Of a stretch of 64,000 nt of DNA, positions 46,626-55,493 are shown one piece after another. The stretch comes from Algoriphagus sp. (lineage in GTDB: Bacteria > Bacteroidota > Bacteroidia > Cytophagales > Cyclobacteriaceae). A program made the translations under genes and the position numbers. Position 1 is the first letter of the stretch. The number at the start of each line of letters is the position of its first letter. The stretch lies in the NCBI RefSeq assembly GCF_030694375.1, contig NZ_JAUXYL010000038.1, positions 310,001-374,000 of the forward strand, written 5' to 3'. Under the pieces are notes generated by a model that was given only the letters and a program-made list of their open reading frames with translations, was not told the origin of the DNA and did no database searches.

Positions 46626-47492
46626 ATGAAAAGGAAAGTATCATTAGTATTATCAAGTGGCGGCTCAAGAGGGCTGGCTCATATTGGTGCTATTAATGAA
46701 TTGGAGAAACAAGGGTTTGAAATATCCTCTATTTCGGGATCTTCTATAGGCGCTGTTATTGGCGGACTCCACGCGATGGGTAAATTACCCGAATACACCG
46801 ATTGGGTAAAAACAATAAACCGACAGGTAATCTGGGGACTTTTGGATTTTGCTTTGTCAACCTCCGGGTTACTGAAAGGGGATAAAGTATTTGACAAAAT
46901 GAAAACAATTATCCCCGACATGAACATTGAGGAGATGCGTATTCCTTTTGCGGCTGTAGCTACTGATCTGCTGAACGAACGCGAAATGATTTTTAAATCG
47001 GGTAGTTTTTATGAGGCCATTCGGGCATCGGTAGCAATTCCAACCGTTTTTATACCGGTTATGTATAAGAACTTATTGCTGGTAGACGGGGGGGTGTTAA
47101 ATCCGGTTCCCATTGAGTATGTAGAACGTAAACAGGATTACATTCTTGTTGTGGTAAATCTATACGGAGATAAAAAAAATGAATTAAACAAAAATGTTTT
47201 GCCAAATAACAATTCGAACGATAACCAGCTTAATGGCCTCATGAAAAATATGGCCAAACTGGTTTCATCAGGAGATAAAGGAAGTTTAGGTTATTATTCT
47301 ATGTTAACCACAACCACTGCTGCTATGATACATAAAATTGCCAGGCAGCATATTGAAAGGTACAAACCGGATATCTTAATCAATATCCCTAATGATTCGG
47401 CCAATACCTTCGACTTTCATAAAGCAGATGAACTGATAAAAATAGGGGAAATGGTTGCCAGTGAACAAATAACAAAGTATAGAATATTATAA
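46626..47492 (+). CDS. Patatin-like phospholipase
   Basis: A 288-residue protein: oxyanion motif SSGGSRGLAHIG, nucleophile GSSIG (S40) and catalytic DGG in LLLVDGGVLNP, the Ser-Asp dyad of patatins. It lacks a signal peptide and is probably cytoplasmic. It follows tolC after 86 nt and may be read from the same transcript; its link to efflux is unclear. Confidence 0.92.
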   Translation: MKRKVSLVLSSGGSRGLAHIGAINELEKQGFEISSISGSSIGAVIGGLHAMGKLPEYTDWVKTINRQVIWGLLDFALSTSGLLKGDKVFDKMKTIIPDMNIEEMRIPFAAVATDLLNEREMIFKSGSFYEAIRASVAIPTVFIPVMYKNLLLVDGGVLNPVPIEYVERKQDYILVVVNLYGDKKNELNKNVLPNNNSNDNQLNGLMKNMAKLVSSGDKGSLGYYSMLTTTTAAMIHKIARQHIERYKPDILINIPNDSANTFDFHKADELIKIGEMVASEQITKYRIL

Positions 47493-47502
47493 TTATTAAG
47501 AG

Positions 47503-47733
47503 ATGGGAAGCTATTCTAAACTCCGTAAAATTATTCATGTTTTTCATCTCTATGGGATCAATTTATTGGGAAAAAGAAAATATGACAACTTCTATCAAGA
47601 GCTAAAAATGGATAAGGTTTTTGTATTAGGGCTAATCTTCGAGTTGGAACTTGTTACCAAAAATCAACTTAATGATGAAGATGCGTATTCAGCCCAGGTT
47701 CCAGCTTATATTATAGAAAAATTGATTAAATAA
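47503..47733 (+). CDS. Hypothetical protein, 76 residues
   Basis: A short helical protein (MGSYSKLRKIIHVFHLYGIN ... EDAYSAQVPAYIIEKLIK) 10 nt after the patatin. I recognise no family. Its close spacing and the short, non-repetitive composition argue that it is real. Confidence 0.5.
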   Translation: MGSYSKLRKIIHVFHLYGINLLGKRKYDNFYQELKMDKVFVLGLIFELELVTKNQLNDEDAYSAQVPAYIIEKLIK

Positions 47734-47748
47734 TTAAAACACATTGAC

Positions 47749-47812
47749 ATGAGTGCACAAAAGAAATACAAAATGTATGAAAATCCGATAATGGAATTTC
47801 TATCGATCGAGT
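47749..47812 (+). pseudogene. Gene fragment cut by the IS256-family element
   Basis: An ATG at 47749 starts MSAQKKYKMYENPIMEFLS and then runs into the left end of the IS. No remainder is seen after the right end, so this is a truncated 5' part of an unknown gene in line with the efflux/patatin row. Confidence 0.55.
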
Positions 47813-47860
47813 GTGTAATCTTAACTCTGTCTAAAGCTTTGAATTTTAAGATAGAGCAGT

Positions 47861-49075
47861 ATGAAAGAACAAGAATCAGCATTCAAGAAAAAAGTATTAA
47901 AACAGTTTTTATCAGGTGACAACCTGTTCCGAAAGGACGGAGCCTTAGCGCCGATACTCAAAGAGTTTTTGGAAGAGGCGCTCCACGCAGAGATGGAAGA
48001 GCATCTTCGGGATGAAGAAAATGGTTGGTCATCGGGCAACAAGCGAAACGGCACGGGCAACAAGATTGTCAAGAGTAACCTGGGAGAAGTAACGATCGAG
48101 ACCCCACAGGACCGAAAAAGTGGCTTTGAGCCTAAAATAGTGAAAAAAAGGCAGCGCATATTAGCCGACAGTCTGGAAGACCAGATCCGCCCTGTATGGC
48201 ATGGGAGGCAGTATGTGGGATATATCAGCCCATATCCGGGAGATGTATATACAGAGGTCTCCACCGAAGTGATCAGCGGGATTACAGACCGGGTGGTCCC
48301 AAAGGTGAAAGAATGGCAGAGCCGTCCTTTAGAGGATGTATATTGTATCGTATGGCTTGATGCGATGCACTTCAAGGTGCGGGAAGATGGTAAGGTGAGG
48401 CATAAGGCCCTGTACAATGTTTTGGGTATCAACAAATAAGGGAAGAAAGAGCTGTTGGGCATGTTTCTTTCTGAAAGTGAGGGGGCCAACTTCTGGCTCC
48501 AGGTCCTAAGTGACCTGCAGCACCGTGGGGTAAAGGATATCCTGATCGCCTGTACAGATAACCTGACGGGATTCCCTGAAGCAATCCATTCTATTTTCCC
48601 TAAGGCTGAGGTACAGCTCTGTATCGTCCACCAGATCCGCAACAGCCTGAAGTATGTAGCTAGTAAGGAGCAGAAGGAGCTTGCCGCTGACCTGAAACTT
48701 ATCTATGGGGCAGATACCAAAGACGGGGCAGAGTCTGCCCTGTTGGACCTGGAAGAAAAGTGGGGGAAGAAATACCCTGTGGTGGTCCGTTCATGGAACA
48801 GCAACTGGGAACGTCTTAGTGCCTATTTTGCCTATACCAAACCCAACAGAAAGATCATTTATACCACCAACGCGGTTGAAGGCTATCACCGGCAGGTTAG
48901 GAAAGTCACCAAAATAAAAGGGGCTTTCACAAGTGATATGGCACTGCTGAAACTGGTGTATCTTGCTGCAAAGAGGATCGAACGGAAATGGACGGCCCCT
49001 ATCCATAACTGGGGGTTGACAGTCCAACAGTTTGCCATTAGATTTGAGGGGAGGTTAGTTTTGGACGCGGAATAA
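47861..49075 (+). pseudogene. IS256-family transposase with an internal TAA
   Basis: A 404-codon frame with a stop at 48437-48439 in the sequence LGINK-stop-GKKELLGMF; the same frame continues to 49075. The change fits CAA to TAA. The acidic triad remains: D in WLDAMHFKV, D in ACTDNLTGF, and E in TTNAVEGYHRQV. As written, only fragments would be made, so the element is probably not able to move by itself unless there is read-through or a sequence error. Confidence 0.85.
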
Positions 49076-49090
49076 AATAATTATTTAGTT

Positions 49091-49120
49091 CCCTTCTCTT
49101 GGGTTACCCCAAGAGAAGGG
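49091..49120. repeat. Hairpin inside the IS right end
   Basis: Arms cccttctcttggg (49091-49103) and cccaagagaaggg (49108-49120) form a perfect 13-bp stem. It may serve as terminator for the transposase. Confidence 0.7.
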
Positions 49121-49284
49121 AAGGACAGAGTTCGGCTAACACTCCCCTCCCACATTGTATAAACGTAATTAGGGCTGAAGTGCTTGATTAGCCTTTTTCT
49201 ACAAATTAATTTTTTACATGTGCGTGTCTTTGTTCAAAAAACCGTATTAAAATCAAGCAAAACGTAAAGTCTTTCATAAGAAAC

Positions 49285-49308
49285 AAAGCCATCCTTTCAG
49301 GTGGCTTT
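49285..49308 (-). terminator. Weak hairpin, possible terminator of the parA operon
   Basis: Stem aaagcca/tggcttt with a 10-nt loop, just downstream of the leftward ribbon-helix-helix gene. The U-run is poor. Confidence 0.4.
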
Positions 49309-49335
49309 AATTGTGCAAAAAGGAGTAACCTTTTC

Positions 49336-49605
49336 CTAAATCCCATAATGCTTAGCAACCGCCGTCAGAATCATATCTCTCATTGAAGCCTTGGTTTCCC
49401 TACCTATCTCATATTTTAACTTATCGAACATATCAGTTGGAATCCGGAGTGAGTAGATTTTCACATCTTCTGTGTCAAACTCTTTGCTTGATGATTTTTC
49501 TTTTTGTTGTATCTCAGATTCAGGGTTGATCAGCATTCCGAGACCTCTTTGTTTTGCGCCAAGGTTTTTGTTTCCCTTGCTAGGATCGTTCAGTTTCTTC
49601 GCCAT
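49336..49605 (-). CDS. Ribbon-helix-helix-like partner of ParA
   Basis: An 89-residue protein. The N-terminal half is basic and unstructured (KKLNDPSKGNKNLGAKQRG); the C-terminal half, VKIYSLRIPTDMFDKLKYE followed by SMRDMILTAVAKHYGI, is a ribbon-helix-helix DNA-binding fold. It lies 7 nt after the ParA gene and likely supplies the DNA-binding half of a partition system for the ICE. Confidence 0.75.
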   Translation of the reverse strand: MAKKLNDPSKGNKNLGAKQRGLGMLINPESEIQQKEKSSSKEFDTEDVKIYSLRIPTDMFDKLKYEIGRETKASMRDMILTAVAKHYGI

Positions 49606-49612
49606 ATTTTTA

Positions 49613-50359
49613 TCAGTTTAACTTGCTTAAAATTTCATCGACCAGCAGTTCATAATCCTTAGCTCCGTTCGAGTCTGGTGCATAGTCAAATATGCTTTGT
49701 CCCTGCAGCTGTGCTTCGGCCAATGCTACGTTGATTCGGATTTTGGTGTCGAACACTTTATCCTGGAGATCCTCGGTGAGTTTCTCCACAATGGTTTTGG
49801 TCAGGATTCGGTTTGGGTTGATTTGGGTAATAAACACTCCACCGATTTCCAATTTATCGTTTAGGTTGTCCCGGACTTCTTTCACTATGCCCAAAAGCCG
49901 GTCCACTCCTTTGTAAGCAAAGTACTCTCCTTGTAATGGTAGCAAAATGGTGTCACTCGCTACCATGGCATTGACGGTCAATAACCCAACCGAAGGAGGG
50001 CAGTCAATGATGATGTAGTCGTATTCTGAGCGGATAGGCTTTAGGAGTTTATGGAGGATTTGCTCTCTTCCAATTTTGGATACAATCTCCATTTCAGCTC
50101 CCAACAGATCGATGGAGGAGGGAACCAAGTCCAGGTTTTCGGAGACATTAAGGATCGGTAACTTTTTATTCTCCCGAATGGAATCATAAACAGATAATTC
50201 AGGATCACCTTTTCCCAGTCCCTCAGTCAGGTTTGCTTGGGAATCGATATCCAACAACAAAACTTTGAAACCTTTTTTGGCAAGCCCAGCACCGATGTTT
50301 ATGGAGGAGGTGGTTTTACCAGTTCCTCCCTTGTGATTCATGATGGAGATTGTTTTCAT
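49613..50359 (-). CDS. ParA-type partition ATPase
   Basis: A 248-residue protein with the deviant Walker A NHKGGTGKTT (residues 8-17) and IIIDCPPSVGLL, characteristic of ParA/Soj. ParA proteins move plasmids and ICEs to daughter cells or tune their copy behaviour. It is transcribed leftwards with the ribbon-helix-helix protein; an AT-rich palindrome lies 50 nt before the start. Confidence 0.93.
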   Translation of the reverse strand: MKTISIMNHKGGTGKTTSSINIGAGLAKKGFKVLLLDIDSQANLTEGLGKGDPELSVYDSIRENKKLPILNVSENLDLVPSSIDLLGAEMEIVSKIGREQILHKLLKPIRSEYDYIIIDCPPSVGLLTVNAMVASDTILLPLQGEYFAYKGVDRLLGIVKEVRDNLNDKLEIGGVFITQINPNRILTKTIVEKLTEDLQDKVFDTKIRINVALAEAQLQGQSIFDYAPDSNGAKDYELLVDEILSKLN

Positions 50360-50408
50360 GGCTCTTTGGTTTTAACTAAAGATATGAAAACATTTTTCCA
50401 TAAAAAAG

Positions 50409-50430
50409 TATTTATATAAATATGTATTTA
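50409..50430 (-). promoter_or_regulatory. AT-rich palindrome upstream of parA
   Basis: TATTTATATAAATA (50409-50422) is a perfect palindrome, and the 22-nt stretch matches 27310-27331 before the primase gene at 19 positions. It may be an operator shared by both modules. Confidence 0.4.
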
Positions 50431-50835
50431 CTTTTGATTAATTCTGGTTTCCAAGTTCTCGATGATCAGGTTCTTTGATCGCACCAATTCACTGTATGAG
50501 TTATTCTCAGCAGCTAGGCGTTTCACTTCATTTTGAAGTCTTTCGATTTCTGCTTGGAGCCGGTCAAAAAAGTTTTGCTCGCTCCCTAGTTTGTCCGAGT
50601 CCATTTCACTATCCTCGATGGTGGTAATAAACATTTCTCCCTCACCCGTAGCTAACCAACTTAGGTTGATGTTATGTTCTCGCTTTAGGAGGATCTTAAT
50701 CTTTCCAGAAACGTTGTTCTTGCCTCGTTCTATGTCTGAATATCCTGCCTGAGTCAAGCCCAAAGAAGCCCCGAAATCTGCTTGGGTTTCTTTTAAGAAT
50801 TTCCGGATGATTTTTAGGCGTTGATTTTCAGTCAT
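50428..50835 (-). CDS. XRE-family repressor with coiled-coil tail
   Basis: A 135-residue protein. The N-terminal helix-turn-helix reads IRKFLKETQADFGASLGLTQ then AGYSDIERGKNNVS, as in Cro/CI-type repressors, followed by INLSWLATGEGEMF, typical for Bacteroidota members. The last 45 residues are a heptad-like coiled coil (FFDRLQAEIERLQNEVKRL). It precedes parA on the same strand and may control the ICE's partition or transfer genes. Confidence 0.9.
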   Translation of the reverse strand: MTENQRLKIIRKFLKETQADFGASLGLTQAGYSDIERGKNNVSGKIKILLKREHNINLSWLATGEGEMFITTIEDSEMDSDKLGSEQNFFDRLQAEIERLQNEVKRLAAENNSYSELVRSKNLIIENLETRINQK

Positions 50836-51524
50836 TTATGAGTGATTCTTATTTTTAAACGATAAATTTTTTTAATAATATAGCAAAACCATATATTTTT
50901 AAAAATAGATATATTCAAAAGGAATTATCCGTTGGTCTTTTCGGATTGTTCGATTGGGATGATCTTCCAGACCTTTTCATTAGTTGATATCTTAAGTTCA
51001 GAGCCTAAATCAAGAAAGTGTTATCTGTGAAATTGAATATAGTCCTTTTTCTGTTTTGCAGATCATAACTTGATCCTCTAAGGCAAATATATACATACAA
51101 ATGTATTTTGTGAGGCAATTATTGGTTTTCTGAATATATACATATCTGTATATCTATATATAGATATGTACAGATATAGGAATATTTCGATGTCTTTTTT
51201 CAAGTGATAAAAGCATCATTCTGGTTTTGAAAAATGGGCTTGATTTAATCTCAGGCCATGAATTTTAGCACCTTTTTTTCCTCGCGGGAAAGTGGTGGGT
51301 TTGAGGAATGTTGAAGAAATATCTTTGCTTTTTTCAGCATGTAAAATTGAAAGAGCGTGTTGAGGAACCTTTTGCGTGTTCCTTGCAAGTTGTGTATTTG
51401 TGACACAAATTCTGCCGAATTTTTTTCACAAACACGCACTTGCCATTCCGATGTTTCTTTGCTGAATCATTCAAAATGGAGGGATTTAACCTCGCAACTC
51501 GGTAAAATTTAAATTGACTGAACC
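50836..51524. other. Long AT-rich non-coding region with a palindrome
   Basis: No convincing gene in 689 nt. It holds atatctgta (51142-51150) and its complement tacagatat (51169-51177) around tatctatatatagata, a 36-nt near-palindrome, and an imperfect repeat atacatacaaatgtat at about 51091-51106. It separates the leftward xre-parA group from the rightward GNAT-LuxR genes, so it could hold divergent promoters or operators. Confidence 0.5.
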
Positions 51525-52094
51525 ATGAGAAAATTCATTGAACAGGATCGAGAAAAAGTCATTACTATTTTAGTGAATTCTTTTGAAGGCAATAAATCGG
51601 TTGATTTTGTGGTTGGTAATTCGGCCACTTCCAGGAGAATTTTGATGGAGTACAGTTTGGCAAACTGTCTGGAAAACGGAGAGGTGTATATCTCCGAAAG
51701 TGGAAAATCATGCGTCTTGATCAAGTATTCTAACCGAAAGCGAAAGTCTTTTAATCTATGGATTTGGGACTTAAAACTGGCTCTCCAGGGAATTGGAATT
51801 TCAAAAATTTCGAAGGTGCTCAAAAGGGAATCAAGCATCGAAAGGGTCCAACCAAATGAGCCATTTCTTTACGTTTGGTTTATCGGTGTAGAGCCAGAGA
51901 ACCAAGGTAAAGGAGAAGGATCTATGCTTCTCAAATCTGTACTCGAGTTGGCGAAGAAAAAGAACCTACCTGTCTGCCTGGAAACTTCCACCGAGCGAAA
52001 TTTCAGATGGTATGAGAATTTCGGATTCTCAGTTTATGCATCTTCCGATGAATTTGGTTTTCCATTTTACTTCTACAAAAAGGATTTGCTATGA
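51525..52094 (+). CDS. GNAT family N-acetyltransferase
   Basis: A 189-residue acetyltransferase. The acetyl-CoA-binding motif A is FIGVEPENQGKGEGSMLLKS (Q-x-x-G-x-G pattern), followed by LETSTERNFRWYENFGFSVY, the usual motif B. The substrate is unknown. It overlaps the LuxR-type gene by 4 nt (ATGA), so the two are translationally coupled. Confidence 0.9.
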   Translation: MRKFIEQDREKVITILVNSFEGNKSVDFVVGNSATSRRILMEYSLANCLENGEVYISESGKSCVLIKYSNRKRKSFNLWIWDLKLALQGIGISKISKVLKRESSIERVQPNEPFLYVWFIGVEPENQGKGEGSMLLKSVLELAKKKNLPVCLETSTERNFRWYENFGFSVYASSDEFGFPFYFYKKDLL

Positions 52095-53011
52095 CAGTGT
52101 TTGGAACTGACATGCATCTGGCGACATTTATTTTTGTCGTGTGTGAGGTGCTATTTTTTGTTTCTCAGTTGGTTTTATATCTCCAAAATCCTGCTGAAAA
52201 GAATCGACAATACTATTTGATCCTTTTGGGATTGTTGATCATCTACAATATTGCAGGTGGCTTGTTCCCAGATCCAGAGCTCCCTATTTCATTGAATCTT
52301 CAGATCAACTTGGCTTATGGAACCGGGTTTGTAATGGGAGCATATTTTCCATACTATTTTTATCGGGTTTTCGAACTGGATGATTTGAGGTGGAATGCGC
52401 GAATTGGGGTCTGGATATTCTTAATAGCTCCATTCCTGCTTTTCTTTTGTATTGGGCTTCCATTACTGGGTGATCTTCCCGCAACCATTTGGTATGGATT
52501 GGCGATCCCTTTGGTTTATGCGATTTATCTGATCGTGATCATTTTTCTGAGTATTAGAAAGAAATTTGAGGGGTCTCAAAATTCACTGGAAGCAATTTTG
52601 ACTTATTCTGCGGCGGTGCCTTGGGTATTGCTGCCAGTTTTTAGCTATGTCGATGCTTCCCAATTTGTGGAAGTAATTTGCACAAATGGTGGCTTTATCA
52701 TCATTACTTTTTTGTTTATCCGAAAGATGATCTTCGAAAACAGAAAGGTATTTGCAAAAATCAATGATACCGACCAGAGGCCACCGATTGATCCCAGTAC
52801 TTTTTTCGGCCAACGATGTGCTGAATTGGGCTTTACCAAGCGAGAGTGCGAAGTGGTTGAGAAAGTAGCCCAAGGACTTACTAGCAAAGAAATCGCAGAA
52901 GTACTTTTTATTTCAGAAAGAACAGTCAACAAACACCTTCAGACGATTTTTAAAAAGGCGGACAGCAAAAACCGAGTTGAGCTGATCAACGCCCTAAACT
53001 CCTATTCATAA
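52091..53011 (+). CDS. Membrane-bound LuxR-type transcriptional regulator
   Basis: A 306-residue protein. Residues 1-215 hold about seven hydrophobic segments (for example TFIFVVCEVLFFVSQLVLYL and VWIFLIAPFLLFFCIGL), and the C-terminal 70 residues are a LuxR helix-turn-helix (GFTKRECEVVEKVAQGLTSK then ISERTVNKHLQTI). A transmembrane sensor fused to a DNA-binding domain is a one-component signalling design. It overlaps the GNAT gene by 4 nt. Confidence 0.85.
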   Translation: MTVFGTDMHLATFIFVVCEVLFFVSQLVLYLQNPAEKNRQYYLILLGLLIIYNIAGGLFPDPELPISLNLQINLAYGTGFVMGAYFPYYFYRVFELDDLRWNARIGVWIFLIAPFLLFFCIGLPLLGDLPATIWYGLAIPLVYAIYLIVIIFLSIRKKFEGSQNSLEAILTYSAAVPWVLLPVFSYVDASQFVEVICTNGGFIIITFLFIRKMIFENRKVFAKINDTDQRPPIDPSTFFGQRCAELGFTKRECEVVEKVAQGLTSKEIAEVLFISERTVNKHLQTIFKKADSKNRVELINALNSYS

Positions 53012-53043
53012 AACAGATTTTAAGGGACGAACCCATTGATTAA

Positions 53044-53083
53044 GCATATCTGCGTATAGGCGATTTTCTATACGCAGATATGC
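53044..53083. repeat. 16-bp-arm hairpin, candidate oriT
   Basis: Arms gcatatctgcgtatag (53044-53059) and ctatacgcagatatgc (53068-53083) are perfect complements around an 8-nt loop. No T-run follows, so a terminator is unlikely. It stands 80 nt before the mobC-like gene and relaxase, where oriT is expected. Confidence 0.55.
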
Positions 53084-53163
53084 CTATTTATCGCATTTAC
53101 GCAGTTCTAGGTATTTTTTTTCGCCTAGAGAATCCAATTCTTTACCCCCATCAACATGTAGCC

Positions 53164-53529
53164 ATGAAGGAGAAAAGAGAAAATCTCTCTTGGGTATCTG
53201 TCAGGTTAAAGCCGGATGTTTTTACCCGATTGAAGGAGGAAAGTAGGTCCCTTGGTGTGTCTTTGAGTCACTTGATCAGAATGAAGCTTAGCTCTGAAAC
53301 GATCAAGATCATTGACACCAAGGGAATCCTAAATGCAATTGATAAGGTGGTTGCCGAACAGGCTAGGGTTAACAATAATATCAACCAGTTGGCCAAGCAT
53401 GCCAATACGTATCGAGACAAAATTTCCCCGGAGATTTTTCTGAATCACACCAAACAGATGGCCAAGCATCTTGAGCATAGGGACTTCATGAACAAGTTTT
53501 TGAAACAGATTTATCAGGCAATCAAATGA
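53164..53529 (+). CDS. MobC-like relaxosome accessory protein
   Basis: A 121-residue protein. WVSVRLKPDVFTRLKEESRS with LSHLIRMKL forms a ribbon-helix-helix, and VVAEQARVNNNINQLAKHAN matches the MobC/BmgB core. Such proteins bind oriT and help the relaxase. I start at ATG 53164 (MKEKRENLSW); an upstream in-frame ATG at 53080 lies in the hairpin. It overlaps the relaxase start by ATGA. Confidence 0.85.
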   Translation: MKEKRENLSWVSVRLKPDVFTRLKEESRSLGVSLSHLIRMKLSSETIKIIDTKGILNAIDKVVAEQARVNNNINQLAKHANTYRDKISPEIFLNHTKQMAKHLEHRDFMNKFLKQIYQAIK

Positions 53530-54854
53530 GAGTTAAAATCCTTTCCAGCGCAAGTTCATTTAATGGGGTGACCTACAACACGAACAAAACCCAAAATGAA
53601 AAGGGAGAGCTGACTAGGCTCCGGAATTTTGGGTATTTGCAGGACACCAAGGATGTGGGGCCGAATGAGGTGAAAAATTACCTGATAACTCATTCGAACA
53701 GAAATGCACTCGTCAAGGACAAGCAGTTTCATGCCATGATCAGCTGCAAGGGCAGGGAGTATTCCAAAGAAGAGCTGACAGAAATCGCCCATGAATGGAT
53801 AGATAAAATGGGCTATGGGAATAACCCTTTCCTGATCGTTTTTCACAAGGATACGGCAAATAACCACGTTCATATTGTGTCATCGAGAATTGATCGGGAT
53901 GGCAAAAAGATCAGTGATTCATTTGAGAAGCTAAGGGCACAAGAAGCAATCAATGAGATCATGAGACTCAATCCCAAGCATGAAGCAGTGAAAGCTGCGG
54001 ATAGCTTGATGGAGTTTCGCTTCAGTACCAAAGCCCAAGGATTCTTAATCCTCGAAAACTTGGGATTCAAGGTGAGGGAAAAAGGTGAGCAGATAGAATT
54101 GATCAAATATGGTTCAGTTCAAGGTCAGATTCCTGTTTCAGAATTCAACCAAAAGATCCAATCCTATCAATTGGATAAGGATCGAGCAAAACAGCTGAAA
54201 GCGATTTTGGATAGATATTCCAAGGTCTACCAAACTAAGCTCACTTGTCTATTTGAACCTAAACCCGGCGGTAAAAAAGGAAACCAAACCGGGTATCGAT
54301 CGGATCTAGGTGATTTTATACGGGATAAATTTGGGGTTCAGCTCGTATTCCATGGCAAAGATGGAAAAAGGCCTTATGGTTATTCCCTGATTGACCATGC
54401 CAATAAGATCATTTTTAAAGGCATTGAAGTATTCCCAATCCAGCGATTTTTTGAACAGGAAGGTGAACGTAAATCCTATCAATCCCAGAAACCGAACAAG
54501 GATAAGCCGATCGATTTGATCGAGGCAAAAGTAAGGCTCCAATCTGCTCTCAATGATTTCTCGACAGTTCGGCAAGGCTTGGAACACCACGCTTTGAAGT
54601 TGGAGAATAGAGATGGGAATTCTTACCTGAAAACAGCCCAAGGAGATATCGCTGCCAGTGACATTCTTTCTGCCGAGCAGCAGCTGGCATTAAGTCAATA
54701 CTTCCAAGATAGCGAAGCCCATAGAGCCATACAGAGTCAAGAGATTTTTGACCTGGTTCTTGTACTCCAAATCGCCAATGACATCGATGATGAAGCTGTG
54801 CACGGTAGGAAAAGAAGCAAAAAGCGCAAGGGAGACAATGAAATCACTAGATAA
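53526..54854 (+). CDS. Relaxase/mobilisation nuclease
   Basis: A 442-residue MOBP-type relaxase. The metal-binding histidines are HKDTANNHVHIVSSRID (H114 and H116, with H107 before them). The enzyme would nick oriT and lead the strand into the recipient. The start overlaps mobC by 4 nt. C-terminal part is charged and helical. Confidence 0.9.
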   Translation: MRVKILSSASSFNGVTYNTNKTQNEKGELTRLRNFGYLQDTKDVGPNEVKNYLITHSNRNALVKDKQFHAMISCKGREYSKEELTEIAHEWIDKMGYGNNPFLIVFHKDTANNHVHIVSSRIDRDGKKISDSFEKLRAQEAINEIMRLNPKHEAVKAADSLMEFRFSTKAQGFLILENLGFKVREKGEQIELIKYGSVQGQIPVSEFNQKIQSYQLDKDRAKQLKAILDRYSKVYQTKLTCLFEPKPGGKKGNQTGYRSDLGDFIRDKFGVQLVFHGKDGKRPYGYSLIDHANKIIFKGIEVFPIQRFFEQEGERKSYQSQKPNKDKPIDLIEAKVRLQSALNDFSTVRQGLEHHALKLENRDGNSYLKTAQGDIAASDILSAEQQLALSQYFQDSEAHRAIQSQEIFDLVLVLQIANDIDDEAVHGRKRSKKRKGDNEITR

Positions 54855-54864
54855 AAAGATAGCC

Positions 54865-55491
54865 ATGATCATTCTATTCGCAAACCAAAAAGGTGGAGTG
54901 GGAAAAAGTACGCTCGCGGTGCTGTTTTCAAATTTTGCCGTCCAGAAAAGGAAAAGAAAGGTGAAAGTCTTTGATATGGACTTTCAACAGTCACTTTACA
55001 ACAAGTATCTCAATTCGGACCTCTTAGAAAATGAGAAGTTGTATGAAGTTGAGCTATCGAATATTCCAGGATTCAAGTCTATCCAGAAAAGAGCTGCTCA
55101 AGATCCTAAAATTCTCACCGTGATTGATCTTGCTGGGAGAATGGATGACGACAACCTGGTGCCGGTACTCAAGGAGTCTGAATTGATCATCTGCCCTTTT
55201 TGCTACGATGAATACAGCGTCACCAGCACGTTTGAATTTTGCTACGTGGTCAAAAAGGTGAATCCTGAAAGCCGGATTATCCTAATCCCCAACAGAGTCA
55301 AAACATCAGTCAAATACGAAACCTTGGAGAGCGTCAATCAGGCACTTGGCCAGTTTGGTGAATTGACCTCCCCGGTATCGGATCGGATAGACTTCCAAAG
55401 ACTCACTACCTCCTACACTCCGGAATCGCTTGTGCCTATCCTGGATCCCATTTTCAACAAATTATTTGATGACCATATAGAAGCAGATTAG
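54865..55491 (+). CDS. ParA-like ATPase of the transfer region (TraA-like)
   Basis: A 208-residue P-loop ATPase with the deviant Walker A FANQKGGVGKSTL at residues 5-17. I favour the ATG at 54865; an ATG at 54838 would overlap the relaxase gene. In Bacteroidota ICEs a ParA-like traA starts the tra operon, so this is probably its counterpart and distinct from the ParA at 49613. Confidence 0.85.
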   Translation: MIILFANQKGGVGKSTLAVLFSNFAVQKRKRKVKVFDMDFQQSLYNKYLNSDLLENEKLYEVELSNIPGFKSIQKRAAQDPKILTVIDLAGRMDDDNLVPVLKESELIICPFCYDEYSVTSTFEFCYVVKKVNPESRIILIPNRVKTSVKYETLESVNQALGQFGELTSPVSDRIDFQRLTTSYTPESLVPILDPIFNKLFDDHIEAD

Positions 55492-55493
55492 CC

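Larger units (their letters stand above)
47813..49142 (+). mobile_element. IS256-family insertion sequence
   Basis: Imperfect terminal repeats of 19 bp: gtgtaatcttaactctgtc at 47813-47831 and, inverted, gacagagttcggctaacac at 49124-49142 (15 of 19 match). They enclose one transposase reading frame. No clear 8-9-bp target duplication is visible next to these ends, so the ends may be off by a few bases or the flanks rearranged. Confidence 0.8.

Noticed and set aside
47821..48642. A long leftward frame opposite the IS transposase
   Set aside because: It is the antisense shadow of the IS256 transposase; its protein is rich in S, R and L and shows no motif.
51251..51439. A 62-codon leftward frame in the ICE intergenic region
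   Set aside because: No recognisable domain, odd composition and no neighbours on that strand; likely chance.
53044..53083. Hairpin as terminator of the LuxR gene
   Set aside because: No T-run follows either arm; place before mobC suits oriT better.
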